Source: Cyclobacteriaceae bacterium (GTDB lineage Bacteria; Bacteroidota; Bacteroidia; Cytophagales; Cyclobacteriaceae). From it: a DNA stretch of 13,206 bases. The stretch covers positions 1 to 13,206 of the forward strand of contig JALWRJ010000438.1 of the NCBI GenBank assembly GCA_026994125.1, in the 5' to 3' direction. Shown in pieces: positions 1-6,972 of the stretch; positions within the stretch are counted from its first letter, which is position 1, and each line of letters begins with the position of its first letter. The translations under genes were made by a program, and so were the position numbers. The notes beneath the pieces were generated by a model, which did not search any database, was not told where the DNA came from, and saw nothing but the letters and a program-made list of their open reading frames with translations.

Positions 1-500
1 ATATAGTAGTATTAAGTGGTTTGGTAAAAGAAGCAGAAAACAAGGAGGCCGTAGCCGGAGTATTGGCGCACGAAATAGCACATTTGCAACTACATCATGT
101 AATGAAAAAACTGGTTAAAGAGCTTGGATTATCGGTAATAATGGGAGCAACCTCGGGAGGGAATGGCTCGGGTGCTGTTATTCTTAAAAGTATTAAAATG
201 CTTAGTTCTACTGCCTACGACCGCAGCCTGGAAGAAGAAGCCGACCTAAAAGCAGTAAACTATCTGGTGCAAGCCGGCATACACCCCGAACCCTTTGCTG
301 GTTTTCTATTCAACATGGGTAATAAAGAAGGAGATATTCAAAGCTATACTGCCTGGGTTAGTACTCATCCCAATTCTAAAGAACGAGCCCAGGCAATTTT
401 AACTTATTTTGAAAGTCTTAAAGACGATAGCTTACACCTTCTTTCTGCAAATGATTCGCTTTGGCTACAAATGCAGCAAAAATTAAAAACTAAGGAATAA
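1..500 (+). CDS. M48 family zinc metallopeptidase, 5'-truncated by the window edge
   Basis: This is the C-terminal part of an M48 peptidase, related to the periplasmic BepA/LoiP type that degrades misfolded envelope proteins. The reading frame is open from base 3, reading IVVLSGLVKEA before the catalytic region, and that stretch matches the family pattern, so the true start lies left of the window and the TTG at 21 is internal. The zinc-binding HEIAH is encoded at 69-83. The third ligand is the first Glu of EEEAD at about 231-245, inside the family-typical DRSLEEEAD. A THPNSKERA motif near the end (about 373-399) matches the conserved STHP..ER segment of M48 proteins. No TPR domain follows, so this is a short form unless the missing N-terminus carries extra domains. 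It converges on the cytochrome gene with 48 bp between stop codons. The family call is firm; substrate and exact location are inferred. Confidence 0.88.
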   Translation, partial: IVVLSGLVKEAENKEAVAGVLAHEIAHLQLHHVMKKLVKELGLSVIMGATSGGNGSGAVILKSIKMLSSTAYDRSLEEEADLKAVNYLVQAGIHPEPFAGFLFNMGNKEGDIQSYTAWVSTHPNSKERAQAILTYFESLKDDSLHLLSANDSLWLQMQQKLKTKE

Positions 501-548
501 GGCGTAGGACAAGCCAACTGTTATAAACGCTAAAATACACCGCAAATA

Positions 549-1196
549 CTATTGGCGCAAGCTCTTTACATAGTTGAGCAATGCTTTCATTTCCTGGTCA
601 TTAAATTTACCCTGCATACGGGGCATGGTGTTTTTACCTTTGTTTATTATAGCTTCTATTTCGCCCTCTGTTAGCTTGCTGGCTTGCAAATTTTTTGCCC
701 CCGATAGCCCGGCTGTGCCATCTTGCCCATGACAAACTGCACACTGTGCATTATATAAAGCCTTGCCATGCAGGCTTAGCACGTAATTTTCGGCTTGTGG
801 GTTGGTTATTACTTCTTCGGTAAAGCTATGGCGTTTACCCAACCTGGCCTTATGCACTTCGGCCAGCCCATAAGCACCCATAATAAGTGCCAGGGCGACC
901 AGGGCAAATGCTTTTTTCTGTTTCTTAAACCCAATTACCGCTAACGGAATAGAGGTAAACACAAATACTAATTTTAGTATAAAAAGCATATCAAACGAGG
1001 CAATATCCATAAGTAAATAGCCACCGGTAAGCAAAAACAACAAGCTAATTACCATTTCAGGAATCTTAATAAAGTTCGTAAACCTTTGTAAAGTGTTGGT
1101 TTTATTTACCAGTAATAAAACAGTTTTTAGTAAATAGATGGCTGCAAATAAAATTACAACCAATTTGTGTGTGTGAAATAAAGCAGTAAATAACAT
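549..1196 (-). CDS. Membrane-anchored cytochrome c with SirB-like four-helix membrane domain
   Basis: The 215-aa protein has two parts. Residues about 10-113 form four hydrophobic segments (roughly 10-31, 46-66, 68-88, 94-113) whose spacing and an RF...IPEMV-type motif before helix 2 resemble the SirB/YchQ membrane family. Residues about 135-215 form a class I cytochrome c domain: a heme-binding CAVCH at 152-156 (DNA 729-743), and MPRM at 191-194 supplying the likely axial Met, then a C-terminal helix ending NYVKSLRQ. The heme domain must face the periplasm, so it is probably a one-heme electron carrier feeding or draining a membrane redox enzyme. The N-terminus begins with HTH-containing FHTHK, and these histidines could matter for the membrane domain. 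It lies 77 bp downstream of the acyltransferase gene on the same strand. The cytochrome part is certain; the SirB resemblance is by pattern, and the redox partner is unknown. Confidence 0.85.
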   Translation of the reverse strand: MLFTALFHTHKLVVILFAAIYLLKTVLLLVNKTNTLQRFTNFIKIPEMVISLLFLLTGGYLLMDIASFDMLFILKLVFVFTSIPLAVIGFKKQKKAFALVALALIMGAYGLAEVHKARLGKRHSFTEEVITNPQAENYVLSLHGKALYNAQCAVCHGQDGTAGLSGAKNLQASKLTEGEIEAIINKGKNTMPRMQGKFNDQEMKALLNYVKSLRQ

Positions 1197-1273
1197 AGCG
1201 GTAATTTTTAATCAAAGGAATAGTAAAATAGCAATGCGAACAAGTAAAAACCCCGTTTCTTTTTACTTACCGG

Positions 1274-2464
1274 CTAAAACTTATAATCTGCCACGCCTTT
1301 CATATTGGGTAGCCTGTCAAATACTTTAAATTTGTAATCAAAGGCCAAAATAGTAGCAAAAGGAAAGGTAAACAAATACACCCCGGCAATTACCGGATTA
1401 GCCGTAAAACTATACACGGCCCAGGTTTGCAAGCCAACTACTAAAGGAGCCAACACCAGGTTTGCCGCACTTTTTATACTACCATAAAAATGGATATCAG
1501 TTACCAGGTTTTTAATGATAAGATGCAATAACTTGTATCCTACAAAACTATTGATATAACCATATAAAAATACCGGAAATAGCAAAACCCGGTACGCCAA
1601 AGAGGGGAGAGGAGGCACCGGTTCCCGGGCATATTCCGATGGAGCCCGCTCAGGATGCTCCCGGTAAGGTTCACTTATTTTTTCAATAAGTGCCCTATCG
1701 TTGTTAAACTGTGCTAATTTATCGGGTTGGTCTTTTCGGGTAGCCAACCACTCATTTTCAATATACCGGTAACTGGCCGAAGGCCTAATGGACAGCACCA
1801 GGGCATCCATAGCCTTAAACACATCGTTTACCAGGGCATTATAAGCTTTGTTAGGGTTTTCTTTATACAAGGTTTCGTAGTGCTTCACCTTAATAGGCTC
1901 CCCATAATAAAGCAACATATCGGTTCTAAACCTTGTATGCCTACTGTAATTTAAACCTACAGGCACAATGGTTAAATCGAGTTCAAAATTATTGGCTTCC
2001 ATGGTGGCAAAGGCAATGCGCGCTACGCCTTTTTGCAAGGGCCTCAAGGCCCGCCTTAAATTGTGATTTCCCTCAGCATACAACAAAAGGGGCTCTTTAC
2101 CTAAGGTAAGCAAATCTACACATTTTTGTATAATGGTATCGTTTTTAGCCACCGAACGTAACCCATCACGCACCCGGTAAATGGGCATCATGTGCAGCGA
2201 TTCTAACCAAAACCGGGCAATGGGGTTTTGAAAAATATTGGCTCGTACCAAAAAATATATTCTCCGGGCTTGCGAAAATAAAATAATTAGCGGGTCGAGA
2301 AATGCATTTTGGTGGTTCGAAACAAATATAACCGGGCCTTTATGCGGAATTTTAGCATAGTTAACAATTTGCCAGTTTTTTATATAAAACCTTAAAATAG
2401 TAGCTATAAATACACGTAGTGTATCGTAGTAAACTAAATGAACCAGTTGCCGAATAAATTTCAT
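1274..2464 (-). CDS. PlsC-like glycerolipid acyltransferase (LPLAT superfamily)
   Basis: The 396-aa protein belongs to the lysophospholipid/glycerol-3-phosphate acyltransferase superfamily, which moves acyl groups onto glycerolipid precursors at the inner membrane. Motif I is SNHQNAFLDP with His51 and Asp57; motif III is EGNHNLRRALRPLQKG at 131-146 in place of the usual FPEGTRS; motif IV is the IVPVGLNY segment at 166-173. The spacing from His to Asp is five residues instead of the classical four, as in the Gpt2/Sct1-like branch of the superfamily (recalled, not searched). A C-terminal extension after about residue 230 holds a charged linker (to about 285) and hydrophobic segments near 290-320 and 333-375, suggesting a second membrane-associated part. 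It sits 25 bp after the symporter gene on the same strand and is probably cotranscribed. Which acceptor it uses (lysophosphatidate, glycerol-3-phosphate or another) cannot be decided here. Confidence 0.82.
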   Translation of the reverse strand: MKFIRQLVHLVYYDTLRVFIATILRFYIKNWQIVNYAKIPHKGPVIFVSNHQNAFLDPLIILFSQARRIYFLVRANIFQNPIARFWLESLHMMPIYRVRDGLRSVAKNDTIIQKCVDLLTLGKEPLLLYAEGNHNLRRALRPLQKGVARIAFATMEANNFELDLTIVPVGLNYSRHTRFRTDMLLYYGEPIKVKHYETLYKENPNKAYNALVNDVFKAMDALVLSIRPSASYRYIENEWLATRKDQPDKLAQFNNDRALIEKISEPYREHPERAPSEYAREPVPPLPSLAYRVLLFPVFLYGYINSFVGYKLLHLIIKNLVTDIHFYGSIKSAANLVLAPLVVGLQTWAVYSFTANPVIAGVYLFTFPFATILAFDYKFKVFDRLPNMKGVADYKF

Positions 2465-2489
2465 AATTAAACTAAGCTGTTTTTAAAAA

Positions 2490-3410
2490 TTAAGCTTTAA
2501 ATACAGATAAATCGAATAATTTACCTCGTGTAAAAATTAAACTCATCACCGTGCCACCCACAATATGCCAAATACCCCACCAGGCCATAATAATAGCCAT
2601 ACCACCATTTCCCTGGAAAATGCTAAAAATAATCACCAGCCCCAATCCCGAATTTTGAATTCCGGTTTCAATACTAATGGTGCGGCTATCGGCTTCGCTA
2701 TTGCCTAACCATTTACTTATAAAATAGGCTGTACCCAGGGCTATGGCATTGTGAAAAAACACCAGGTAAATAATGTATTGATAATAATTTTTAAAAATTT
2801 CAAAATTTTGAATAAAGGCGATGGCAATAATAATAATGAGCAAAAAAAACGAAACCACTTTGATGGGTTCGGCAATTTTAGCTGCCAATTTTGCAAACTT
2901 ATACTTAAACCATAGGCCAACCAATAAAGGGCCTGCCAAAATAGTTACAATGGTTTTAAGCATTTGCAGGGTTTCCAGTTTAATGCCTTTATTTATATGC
3001 TCACCTAAATATAAATTGCTCCAAAACTCAAAATTGAGCGGGGTAAATACCACAGCTAGTACCGTGGCAATAGCTGTAAGGCTAATAGATAAAGCCACAT
3101 TGCCTTTGCTTAAATGCGAAAAAAAATTAGATAGATTACCACCCGGGCAAGCAGCTACTAAAATTAACCCTAAGGCAAGTCCCTCAATCGGTTTTGTAAA
3201 ATACACAAATATAAAAGTAAAAAAGGGTAGCAAAATAAATTGGCTAACCACCCCTGTAATGACCGATTTAGGATTTCGGGTTACCTCTCTAAAATTTTTT
3301 GTTTCTATGGTTAAAGCCACCCCAAACATGATAAAGGCCATGGCTATATTTAGTGCCAACAGCCTGTCTTCAGAAAAGTCTAGATGAATTTCGGTGAGTG
3401 CTCCTTTCAT
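2490..3410 (-). CDS. Bile acid:sodium symporter family transporter (SBF/BASS)
   Basis: A 306-aa inner-membrane transporter with about nine or ten hydrophobic segments. It carries the two family crossover signatures that build the sodium and substrate site: CPGGNLSN at 88-95 and ETGIQNSGL at 248-256. Members in bacteria move organic anions such as bile acids, pantoate, pyruvate or other carboxylates with Na+; the substrate here cannot be read from sequence. The length is normal for the family and the start ATG at 3408-3410 gives a short polar N-terminus before the first helix. It is divergent from coaX. Because some BASS members carry pantoate or other coenzyme A precursors, a link to the neighbouring pantothenate kinase is tempting but is inference only. 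A TATATTTG element lies 11 nt before the start codon. Confidence 0.88.
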   Translation of the reverse strand: MKGALTEIHLDFSEDRLLALNIAMAFIMFGVALTIETKNFREVTRNPKSVITGVVSQFILLPFFTFIFVYFTKPIEGLALGLILVAACPGGNLSNFFSHLSKGNVALSISLTAIATVLAVVFTPLNFEFWSNLYLGEHINKGIKLETLQMLKTIVTILAGPLLVGLWFKYKFAKLAAKIAEPIKVVSFFLLIIIIAIAFIQNFEIFKNYYQYIIYLVFFHNAIALGTAYFISKWLGNSEADSRTISIETGIQNSGLGLVIIFSIFQGNGGMAIIMAWWGIWHIVGGTVMSLIFTRGKLFDLSVFKA

Positions 3411-3421
3411 AAACAGTAACG

Positions 3422-3429
3422 CAAATATA
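3422..3429 (-). promoter_or_regulatory. Candidate -7 element for the symporter gene
   Basis: On the minus strand these bases read TATATTTG, a full match to the Bacteroidota -7 consensus TAnnTTTG. The start codon follows after 11 nt, so a transcript from here would have a leader of only a few bases. No TTG appears at the expected -33 distance, which lowers confidence. Confidence 0.3.
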
Positions 3430-3499
3430 TTTTTTTAAAATAGGAATTGCACTTACTTTGAGTACTTTTAATAATCCAAGCCCTCAAAATATAAAAATT

Positions 3500-4252
3500 A
3501 TGTTTGTAGCTGTAGATATAGGAAATTCAAATATTACCGTGGGTTTAAAACAAAATGGCCGTTGGAAAGAGTACCGGTTTCCAACCCATTCGGAACAGCC
3601 GCTTTTACTTTTAAAGGAGCAAATTAACTTATTGAATATTAATAAAATAAGTGGAGTTTGTATAAGCTCGGTAGTGCCTACTGTTACACCCATCATTCGT
3701 TCCGAAATAGAACTTTTGTTTGGTGTAAAACCTTTGGTAATTAATAAAGCAGATTACCACAAACTGCCCATTAAACCAAGCAATCCCGATGAATTAGGCT
3801 CCGATTTACTGGTAAATAGCCTGGCTGCTAATCAACTTTTTAAAAGCTCCGAAAGTTTGATTGTAGATTTTGGAACCGCTTTAACCTACACCTATGTTAC
3901 GGCCAGCGGAGCCATTAAAGGAGTGGCCATTGCTCCGGGCATAAATACGGCTATCCGGGCTTTATCTACCAAAGCGGCACAATTACCTGAAATTACGCCC
4001 ACCTTGCCCGAAAGCGTACTAGGTACCGACACTGTTTCGGCCATCAAATGTGGTACTATTTGGGGCTTTGTGGGCCAGGTTTCGTTTATGATAGATAAAA
4101 TTAAACACGAAACCACCCCCAATTTAAAAATTGTGGCAACCGGAGGCCTTTCGCATGTGTTAAAACCTTTAAACACCTTATTCCATCATATCGACAGGCA
4201 TTTAACCCTAAATGGCATTGAGGCCTATTACCATTTGGTTGCTCACGGGTAA
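3500..4252 (+). CDS. coaX: Type III pantothenate kinase
   Basis: CoaX phosphorylates pantothenate with ATP, the first committed step of coenzyme A synthesis, in the cytoplasm. The start is set at ATG 3500, giving 250 aa that begin MFVAVDIGNSN, the normal N-terminal P-loop-like segment; the frame also opens from a TTG at 3458, but the added 14 residues match nothing in the family. Other family marks are ELGSDLLVNSLAA with the catalytic Asp102, VDFGTA at 122-127, the IAPGI turn at 144-148, and TGGLS at 214-218. The usual GxDR motif reads GSDL, so the Arg after the catalytic Asp is replaced by Leu; I believe this position varies in the family. The enzyme is of the kind insensitive to CoA feedback and needing a monovalent cation. 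It converges on ctaA with only two bases between stop codons. Identification is firm. Confidence 0.93.
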   Translation: MFVAVDIGNSNITVGLKQNGRWKEYRFPTHSEQPLLLLKEQINLLNINKISGVCISSVVPTVTPIIRSEIELLFGVKPLVINKADYHKLPIKPSNPDELGSDLLVNSLAANQLFKSSESLIVDFGTALTYTYVTASGAIKGVAIAPGINTAIRALSTKAAQLPEITPTLPESVLGTDTVSAIKCGTIWGFVGQVSFMIDKIKHETTPNLKIVATGGLSHVLKPLNTLFHHIDRHLTLNGIEAYYHLVAHG

Positions 4253-4254
4253 TG

Positions 4255-5274
4255 CTATATAACCCTACGGGCATTTACCCAGGCCATAAGTGTTAGCAAA
4301 GCTCCAAACTGATGCAAAACCGCCAACCATACCGGCACGCCTAGCAACAACGTAGCAATACCTAAACTTGCTTGTAAGCTAACTACCCCAAATAATAAGC
4401 GGTACGCTTGCCGTTGAAAACTCGTAAGCGAAGGATACAAAAGTACACCCATTACCACAGTAAACGACCACACCGTTACGCCCAACCACCGATGCACAAA
4501 TTGCACTCCTGCAATGCTGTCTATCCACACTAAACTCCCCAAACTTGTGCGTTGTACCATAATTATATCAGGTAACCATTCGCCTCCCATGGTAGGAAAA
4601 GTAGGGTAGAAGTACCCCGCTTTCAGCCCCGCTACAAAAGCGCCAAATACAATTTGCATGGCCAGTAACACCAAAAACATATACAGCATTAGCTTATAAA
4701 AAGGCACCATAACCGGGCTTTTAAACGGCTTGGCCAGGCGCAAAGCCAAATTAAAAATATAGGCAAACAGAAAAAATGCAGTTACCAAATGAGCGGCCAA
4801 CCGATAGTGGCTTACATGGGGGTTATTTACCAGGCCACTTTTTACCATAAACCAGCCTAAAAATCCCTGAAACCCACCTATAAAAAGGATGAATAACAGT
4901 TTAGAAATGAGTGGTTTATCTAGTTTTTTAGTAACTAAAAAATATAAAAACGGAACCAGGAATACCACCCCTATTATCCGGCCAAGCAGACGGTGAGTAT
5001 ATTCCCACCAAAAAATAGATTTAAAATCGCTTAACGTATAATGTAAGTTTAATTTTTGATATTCCGGAAACTGTTGATATTTTTCAAAGGTAGCCTGCCA
5101 TTCGGCTTGGGTTGTGGGAGGGATGGCGCCCATGATGAGTTTCCACTCCACCATAGACAAGCCCGACTGGGTAAGCCGGGTTATGCCACCAATAACTACC
5201 ATAGCCGCAACCAGCAATGCTCCGGAAAGCAACCATACGACCAAATATTTTTGAGAAGAAAGGTTTTGTTTCAT
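4255..5274 (-). CDS. ctaA: Heme A synthase (COX15/CtaA)
   Basis: This 339-aa integral membrane enzyme oxidises the C8 methyl group of heme O to make heme A for aa3-type cytochrome oxidases. It has eight hydrophobic helices in two four-helix halves. Key histidines are visible: His94 in EYTHRLLGR with the neighbouring catalytic-type Glu91, His156/His162 in SHYRLAAHL, His261 in HRWLG and His321 in LHQFGA. The SGLSMVEWKLIMGAIPP segment (37-53) with the long following loop is the COX15-like (mitochondrial/alphaproteobacterial-type) form; it lacks the paired loop cysteines of the Bacillus form. The ATG at 5272-5274 gives a short cytosolic tail before helix 1. It stands apart from heme O synthase and oxidase subunit genes, which are not in this window. 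A TAATTTTG element 5 nt before the start suggests its own promoter. The function is secure by motif. Confidence 0.94.
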   Translation of the reverse strand: MKQNLSSQKYLVVWLLSGALLVAAMVVIGGITRLTQSGLSMVEWKLIMGAIPPTTQAEWQATFEKYQQFPEYQKLNLHYTLSDFKSIFWWEYTHRLLGRIIGVVFLVPFLYFLVTKKLDKPLISKLLFILFIGGFQGFLGWFMVKSGLVNNPHVSHYRLAAHLVTAFFLFAYIFNLALRLAKPFKSPVMVPFYKLMLYMFLVLLAMQIVFGAFVAGLKAGYFYPTFPTMGGEWLPDIIMVQRTSLGSLVWIDSIAGVQFVHRWLGVTVWSFTVVMGVLLYPSLTSFQRQAYRLLFGVVSLQASLGIATLLLGVPVWLAVLHQFGALLTLMAWVNARRVI

Positions 5275-5279
5275 GGCCG

Positions 5280-5287
5280 CAAAATTA
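5280..5287 (-). promoter_or_regulatory. Candidate -7 element for ctaA
   Basis: The minus strand reads TAATTTTG, matching the Bacteroidota -7 consensus TAnnTTTG, and the ctaA ATG follows after just 5 nt. Transcription from it would be leaderless or nearly so. The nearest possible -33 TTG (minus strand of 5316-5318) is 28 nt upstream, longer than the usual 17-23 nt, so this may be chance in AT-rich DNA. Confidence 0.25.
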
Positions 5288-5322
5288 GCAAAACCGATTA
5301 TAAAAAGAGGCTAAGCAACGGG

Positions 5323-5655
5323 CTACTTTACCCACCAAAGCATACTAAAAACTACAATCGAAAACAGCGTGCCCAAAGGCAAATACCAAAGCGTGCAAAC
5401 AGACAATATAAGCCCTGCCACATGTGCCCAGGGTTGCTCCATATAAATACCATAGGCCAGTACCAGCCAGGCTATACCAAATACAACAAACAAAGGCCCT
5501 AATTTAAATACATCCAGCCCCAACCTTGTAAATAGCCCTGCCCAAGGGCCAGGTACAGGTGGCCCAATGTACTTGCCTTTAAACATAACATACAGGCCAT
5601 CTAGCAACATATAGCCTCCATTTAACAGGCTAATTAGTAATATGGCCAAACGCAT
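5323..5655 (-). CDS. Small integral membrane protein of unknown function
   Basis: The 110-aa protein is almost entirely hydrophobic, with four likely membrane helices at about 4-26, 50-70, 76-90 and 92-108. A conserved-looking GPPVPGPW loop (31-38) lies between helices 1 and 2, and the last part carries the WYLPLGTLFSI pattern common in small bacterial membrane proteins of uncharacterised families. No catalytic motif is visible. Its ATG lies inside the end of the upstream beta-barrel gene, overlapping by 26 bp in another frame, so the two are probably translationally coupled. ctaA starts 48 bp downstream on the same strand. I do not recognise the family by name; it is a real gene because of the coherent membrane topology and tight packing with its neighbour. 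Confidence 0.7.
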   Translation of the reverse strand: MRLAILLISLLNGGYMLLDGLYVMFKGKYIGPPVPGPWAGLFTRLGLDVFKLGPLFVVFGIAWLVLAYGIYMEQPWAHVAGLILSVCTLWYLPLGTLFSIVVFSMLWWVK

Positions 5656-6217
5656 CGTTAATTTGTTTTTTCTTAAACAAAGTTACCCCCACATAAAACT
5701 GAATGGCATACGTAGAGGCCGACTGAACCACCACTAAATCGGGCTGTTCAATAATATTTTTAATCCCATTGGAAAATCGCAAACCGGTCACAAAACGCTG
5801 CGTAGGAAAAAACTCAAAACTTAGTAAAAAAGCCAGGTTGTTCGAGGCAAAAACAGCCGTTGCTTCGTTGCTGGCGCCAACCAATTGGCTGTACTGAAAC
5901 CCCACCGATAAATTAAAATTATCTGTAAAATCGAACCCCACCGAAAGTGGCACATGTAAGTAGTGCAACCGTTGCGAATAATACCCCTCTTGCGAATAAT
6001 TAACTTCGGGCATAAGTGCCCAACCCAGTTCATCCAGGTACAATTTATAACCAATACCAGCGTTTAAACCTAAAATGCCATCGGGGTTAATGCTATTTTT
6101 ACTGCTTACGCTCGAATAATTAAGGCCGGCATGAGCATTCCATTTATTGGTTGACTGGCCAAAGCTTGAAAGCGCTAACAACAGAGTTACTATAATGATG
6201 TACAGTTTTAGATTCAT
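5630..6217 (-). CDS. Outer-membrane beta-barrel protein, PorT-like fold
   Basis: The 195-aa product starts with a signal peptide (residues 1-20, hydrophobic core IIIVTLLLALSS, cleavage probably before Gln21). The mature part alternates hydrophobic and polar residues in strands joined by short turns, with the pattern PEVNYSQEGYY...LHYLHVPLSVGF at about 70-95 that is typical of the Bacteroidota outer-membrane beta-barrel (PorT/OMP_b-brl) family. The last clear strand is YAIQFYVGVTLF (170-181), after which a 14-residue tail extends past where barrels normally end. This tail coincides with the overlap with the next gene. Small barrels of this family are structural or of unknown function; a role in type IX secretion cannot be claimed. 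It is divergent from the 6319 gene across a 101-bp spacer. Confidence 0.8.
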   Translation of the reverse strand: MNLKLYIIIVTLLLALSSFGQSTNKWNAHAGLNYSSVSSKNSINPDGILGLNAGIGYKLYLDELGWALMPEVNYSQEGYYSQRLHYLHVPLSVGFDFTDNFNLSVGFQYSQLVGASNEATAVFASNNLAFLLSFEFFPTQRFVTGLRFSNGIKNIIEQPDLVVVQSASTYAIQFYVGVTLFKKKQINDAFGHITN

Positions 6218-6301
6218 ACCTCCAAGTTAATCGATAATACCCTATATTTACAAACAAAGCCTCTGTATAATCAAGTTTTTACTTACTTTTATAAATTATA
6301 A

Positions 6302-6316
6302 ACCCCTAAACGGGGT
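6302..6316 (+). promoter_or_regulatory. Short GC inverted repeat at a start codon
   Basis: ACCCC (6302-6306) and GGGGT (6312-6316) can pair around a 5-nt loop, two bases before the ATG at 6319. In an AT-rich setting this GC stem stands out. It covers the only purine-rich stretch that could serve as a ribosome binding site for that ATG. It could be a translational hairpin, an operator half-site pair or chance. Confidence 0.3.
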
Positions 6317-6318
6317 AA

Positions 6319-6954
6319 ATGTTATTAAATAGATGTACCATGTTTACTGAAAACGAAGTATCAGCCCTGTTAGATTACCCGGGAATTCTAGAAGAAACCC
6401 AGTCCATAAAAAAGAAATTTATTGAAGAAGAAGCTGAATTTTTAGAAATCAACGATCACGATTTCCTGTCACTCATGTTGCTTACCCCTTCGGTAGGCAT
6501 TGCGCTTTCAAATGGTAGCGTTAGTTTGTTCGAAGAGATGGCCCTTAATAAAAAAGCACGTAAACTATCCAAAGGTGGCTATTGGATGAAAAAAGACCCG
6601 GTAGTATTTGCGATGGAACACCTCATAAAAGGCTACGACAAATGGTCGCCTGTATTTTATGGTCATATTAAAACCCTGATGCACAAAACAATAGATGTAG
6701 ATGCGCTATTGGATACCAATTTTTCAGTGGAAACATCCTCAGAATCAGCGCAATGCGTGCATGTGCTTAAATCTCCTTTTATCATTATTCGTTTTCTTAC
6801 CTCGTTTTTTATGAATGATGAAGAAGAAGATATTTTGGCTGAACGCAAAATTGCTACCATAGAATACGAACGAGTAGAAGAAATTGCACAGCATTTAGGG
6901 ATTAACAACCTGCCCATCTACCAAATTTATCGTTCTAAATTAATACGTAAATAA
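6319..6954 (+). CDS. Conserved-looking cytosolic protein of unknown function
   Basis: I do not recognise this protein. It is 211 aa from the ATG at 6319, or 204 aa from the ATG at 6340, which begins MFTENEVSALL and looks the more natural N-terminus because the first seven residues (MLLNRCT) fit no helix. There is no signal peptide or clear membrane segment. The protein is acidic at its start (an EEEAEFLE stretch near 37-44 of the long form), and contains a GYWMKKDPVVFAMEHLIKGYDKW region (about 86-108), a hydrophobic segment near 151-165 (SPFIIIRFLTSFFMN), an acidic EEED cluster, and a basic C-terminal end SKLIRK. Mostly alpha-helical structure is likely. It lies 18 bp before the exported 336-aa protein and is probably cotranscribed with it. 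Codon use and composition match its neighbours, so there is no sign of recent transfer. Confidence 0.75.
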   Translation: MLLNRCTMFTENEVSALLDYPGILEETQSIKKKFIEEEAEFLEINDHDFLSLMLLTPSVGIALSNGSVSLFEEMALNKKARKLSKGGYWMKKDPVVFAMEHLIKGYDKWSPVFYGHIKTLMHKTIDVDALLDTNFSVETSSESAQCVHVLKSPFIIIRFLTSFFMNDEEEDILAERKIATIEYERVEEIAQHLGINNLPIYQIYRSKLIRK

Positions 6955-6972
6955 GCGGCTCATAAAGTTAGT

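Noticed and set aside
2821..3387. 188-aa open frame on the plus strand opposite the symporter gene
   Set aside because: It is the antisense of a clear transporter gene with intact family motifs; its own product has no recognisable pattern and no plausible start context.
3458..3499. TTG start for coaX adding 14 residues
   Set aside because: The added residues match nothing in the family, and ATG 3500 begins exactly at the conserved N-terminal strand.
5056..5502. 148-aa plus-strand frame spanning the ctaA start and the small membrane-protein gene
   Set aside because: It crosses two real minus-strand genes and yields a basic, low-complexity product with no domain pattern.
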